Positions 38,342 to 39,029 of a stretch of 39,029 nt of DNA are shown here, piece after piece (within the stretch, counting starts at the first letter, position 1; every line of letters begins with the position of its first letter). The notes beneath the pieces were generated by a model, which saw only the letters and a program-made list of their open reading frames with translations, had not been told where the DNA came from and searched no databases. The position numbers were made by a program, and so were the translations under genes. Location: the NCBI GenBank assembly GCA_013215565.1, contig JABSQV010000020.1, positions 1-39,029 on the forward strand, in the 5' to 3' direction. The stretch is from Myxococcales bacterium (GTDB lineage: Bacteria; Myxococcota_A; UBA9160; SZUA-336).

Positions 38342-39029
38342 ATGGTCCGGGCAGTGCGGGTTCTCGCCCTAATCGGCGCACTGGGCGTTCCGGAGGGGAT
38401 CTCGGCGCAAGCGCCGCCGCGTGGATTCCTGACTTCGCCCCAGGCCGGCGACCCGGTTGCGATCGTGCTCGACCACATGCGCGCCCGGCGCTCTGAGCTC
38501 TCACTCTCGGCCCAAGATCTCGGCGACACGGTCACCCACCAGTACCGCACCCGGCGCAGCGACACCACGCACGTTCGCGTGCGCCAGCGGCTGCGCGGAA
38601 TCGAGGTGGTGAACGGGGACCTCACGGTGGCGGTGCGCGCCGACGGGCGCCTGCTTCACCGCCGGAACCTCTTCGTCTCCAACCTCGCGCGCCGCGCAAA
38701 CACGACCGTGCCCGTGCTGACGGCCGCGCAGGCCGTGGCGCTTGGGGCCCTGGACCGGGGCCTGCCCGAGGTGGGCGCACTCGTGGCCACGGGCCCTGCG
38801 CGCGGCCCCGCGAGGGTCCGAGAGTTCCAGGATTCACGGATTTCGCTCGATCCGATCCCGGCTAAACTGATGCTGCTGCCGCTGGACGACGGCGCCGTGC
38901 GCCTGGTCTGGCATACCGTCCTGCGTGCGCCGGAGGGCTCCCATTGGTGGAGCCTGTACGTAGATGCTGCAACCGGCGAGCTGCTCCGCGCGAACGACTG
39001 GATCGACCACGATTCCTACAACGTGTTTG
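38342..39029 (+). CDS. M36 (fungalysin-type) metalloprotease, N-terminal propeptide (runs off window)
   Basis: The open frame runs from ATG 38342 to the window end, 229 codons. A signal peptide (MVRAVRVLALIGALGVPEGIS) is followed by the FTP (fungalysin/thermolysin) propeptide pattern: HQYRTRRSDTTHVRVRQRLRGIEVVNGD is split here, then VAVRADGRLLHRRNLFVSN, and later WWSLYVDAATGELLRANDWI followed by DHDSYNVF, which typically ends the propeptide in M36 proteases. The zinc HExxH domain should lie just beyond the window. GGGGAG precedes the ATG. A secreted protease made as a zymogen is expected. Confidence 0.9.
   Translation, partial: MVRAVRVLALIGALGVPEGISAQAPPRGFLTSPQAGDPVAIVLDHMRARRSELSLSAQDLGDTVTHQYRTRRSDTTHVRVRQRLRGIEVVNGDLTVAVRADGRLLHRRNLFVSNLARRANTTVPVLTAAQAVALGALDRGLPEVGALVATGPARGPARVREFQDSRISLDPIPAKLMLLPLDDGAVRLVWHTVLRAPEGSHWWSLYVDAATGELLRANDWIDHDSYNVF

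Overview
This is a GC-rich (mostly G/C third codon positions) stretch of a Gram-negative chromosome with dense, single-copy metabolic and envelope genes. An RND efflux system with an outer-membrane channel, an OmpA-domain lipoprotein and several lipobox proteins show a double membrane. A NtrC-like regulator, a PEP-CTERM-like tail, an F420-type luciferase-like oxidoreductase, a pyrophosphate-type phosphofructokinase and a fungalysin-type protease suggest an uncultured Myxococcota/deltaproteobacteria-like lineage. That placement is inference; no rRNA marker is present. I see no CRISPR array, insertion sequence, prophage or integrase.

Layout. 1-4.9 kb: 5' part of mutL (minus), an AT-richer divergent gap, a degenerate NtrC-type regulator, pgi (minus), then a nitrilase-family amidase, a small FHA protein and a small zinc-ribbon protein (plus). 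5.0-10.0 kb: a minus-strand run of 33-aa ORF, VTT/TVP38 membrane protein, MerA-like flavoprotein, PPi-type phosphofructokinase, lipoprotein and LOG-family protein, mostly overlapping or nearly so. 10.1-13.3 kb: an exported protein, tRNA-Arg(CCU) and a tungstate-type ABC transporter (permease-ATPase-binding protein, each junction a 4-bp overlap) with a 10-bp inverted repeat just before the first gene. 13.4-16.3 kb: an SGNH hydrolase with a PEP-CTERM-like tail, and an acyl-CoA carboxylase carboxyltransferase carrying its own N-terminal biotinyl domain. 16.3-24.2 kb: a secreted two-repeat protein interrupted by an in-frame amber codon, an epoxide hydrolase, and an adaptor-pump-channel RND operon. 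24.2-39.0 kb: a 784-bp gap with no convincing gene, isonitrile hydratase-like protein, PLP aminotransferase, sulfotransferase, an SDR/exported protein/DUF1214 operon, F420-type LLM oxidoreductase, crotonase-fold protein, M28 peptidase, DUF455 ferritin-like protein, OmpA lipoprotein, a small lipoprotein and the start of an M36 protease.

Together: sugar phosphate metabolism (pgi, PPi-PFK), lipid/xenobiotic-type chemistry (carboxylase, crotonase, epoxide hydrolase, SDR, LLM, sulfotransferase, DUF1214), export and envelope functions, and tungstate uptake. I found no obvious new defence or mobile system. The most unusual items are the amber-split repeat gene, the biotinyl-carboxyltransferase fusion, the regulator that has lost its ATPase and sigma-54 contact motifs, the PPi-PFK signature, the crotonase without either catalytic glutamate, and several inverted repeats in regulatory positions.
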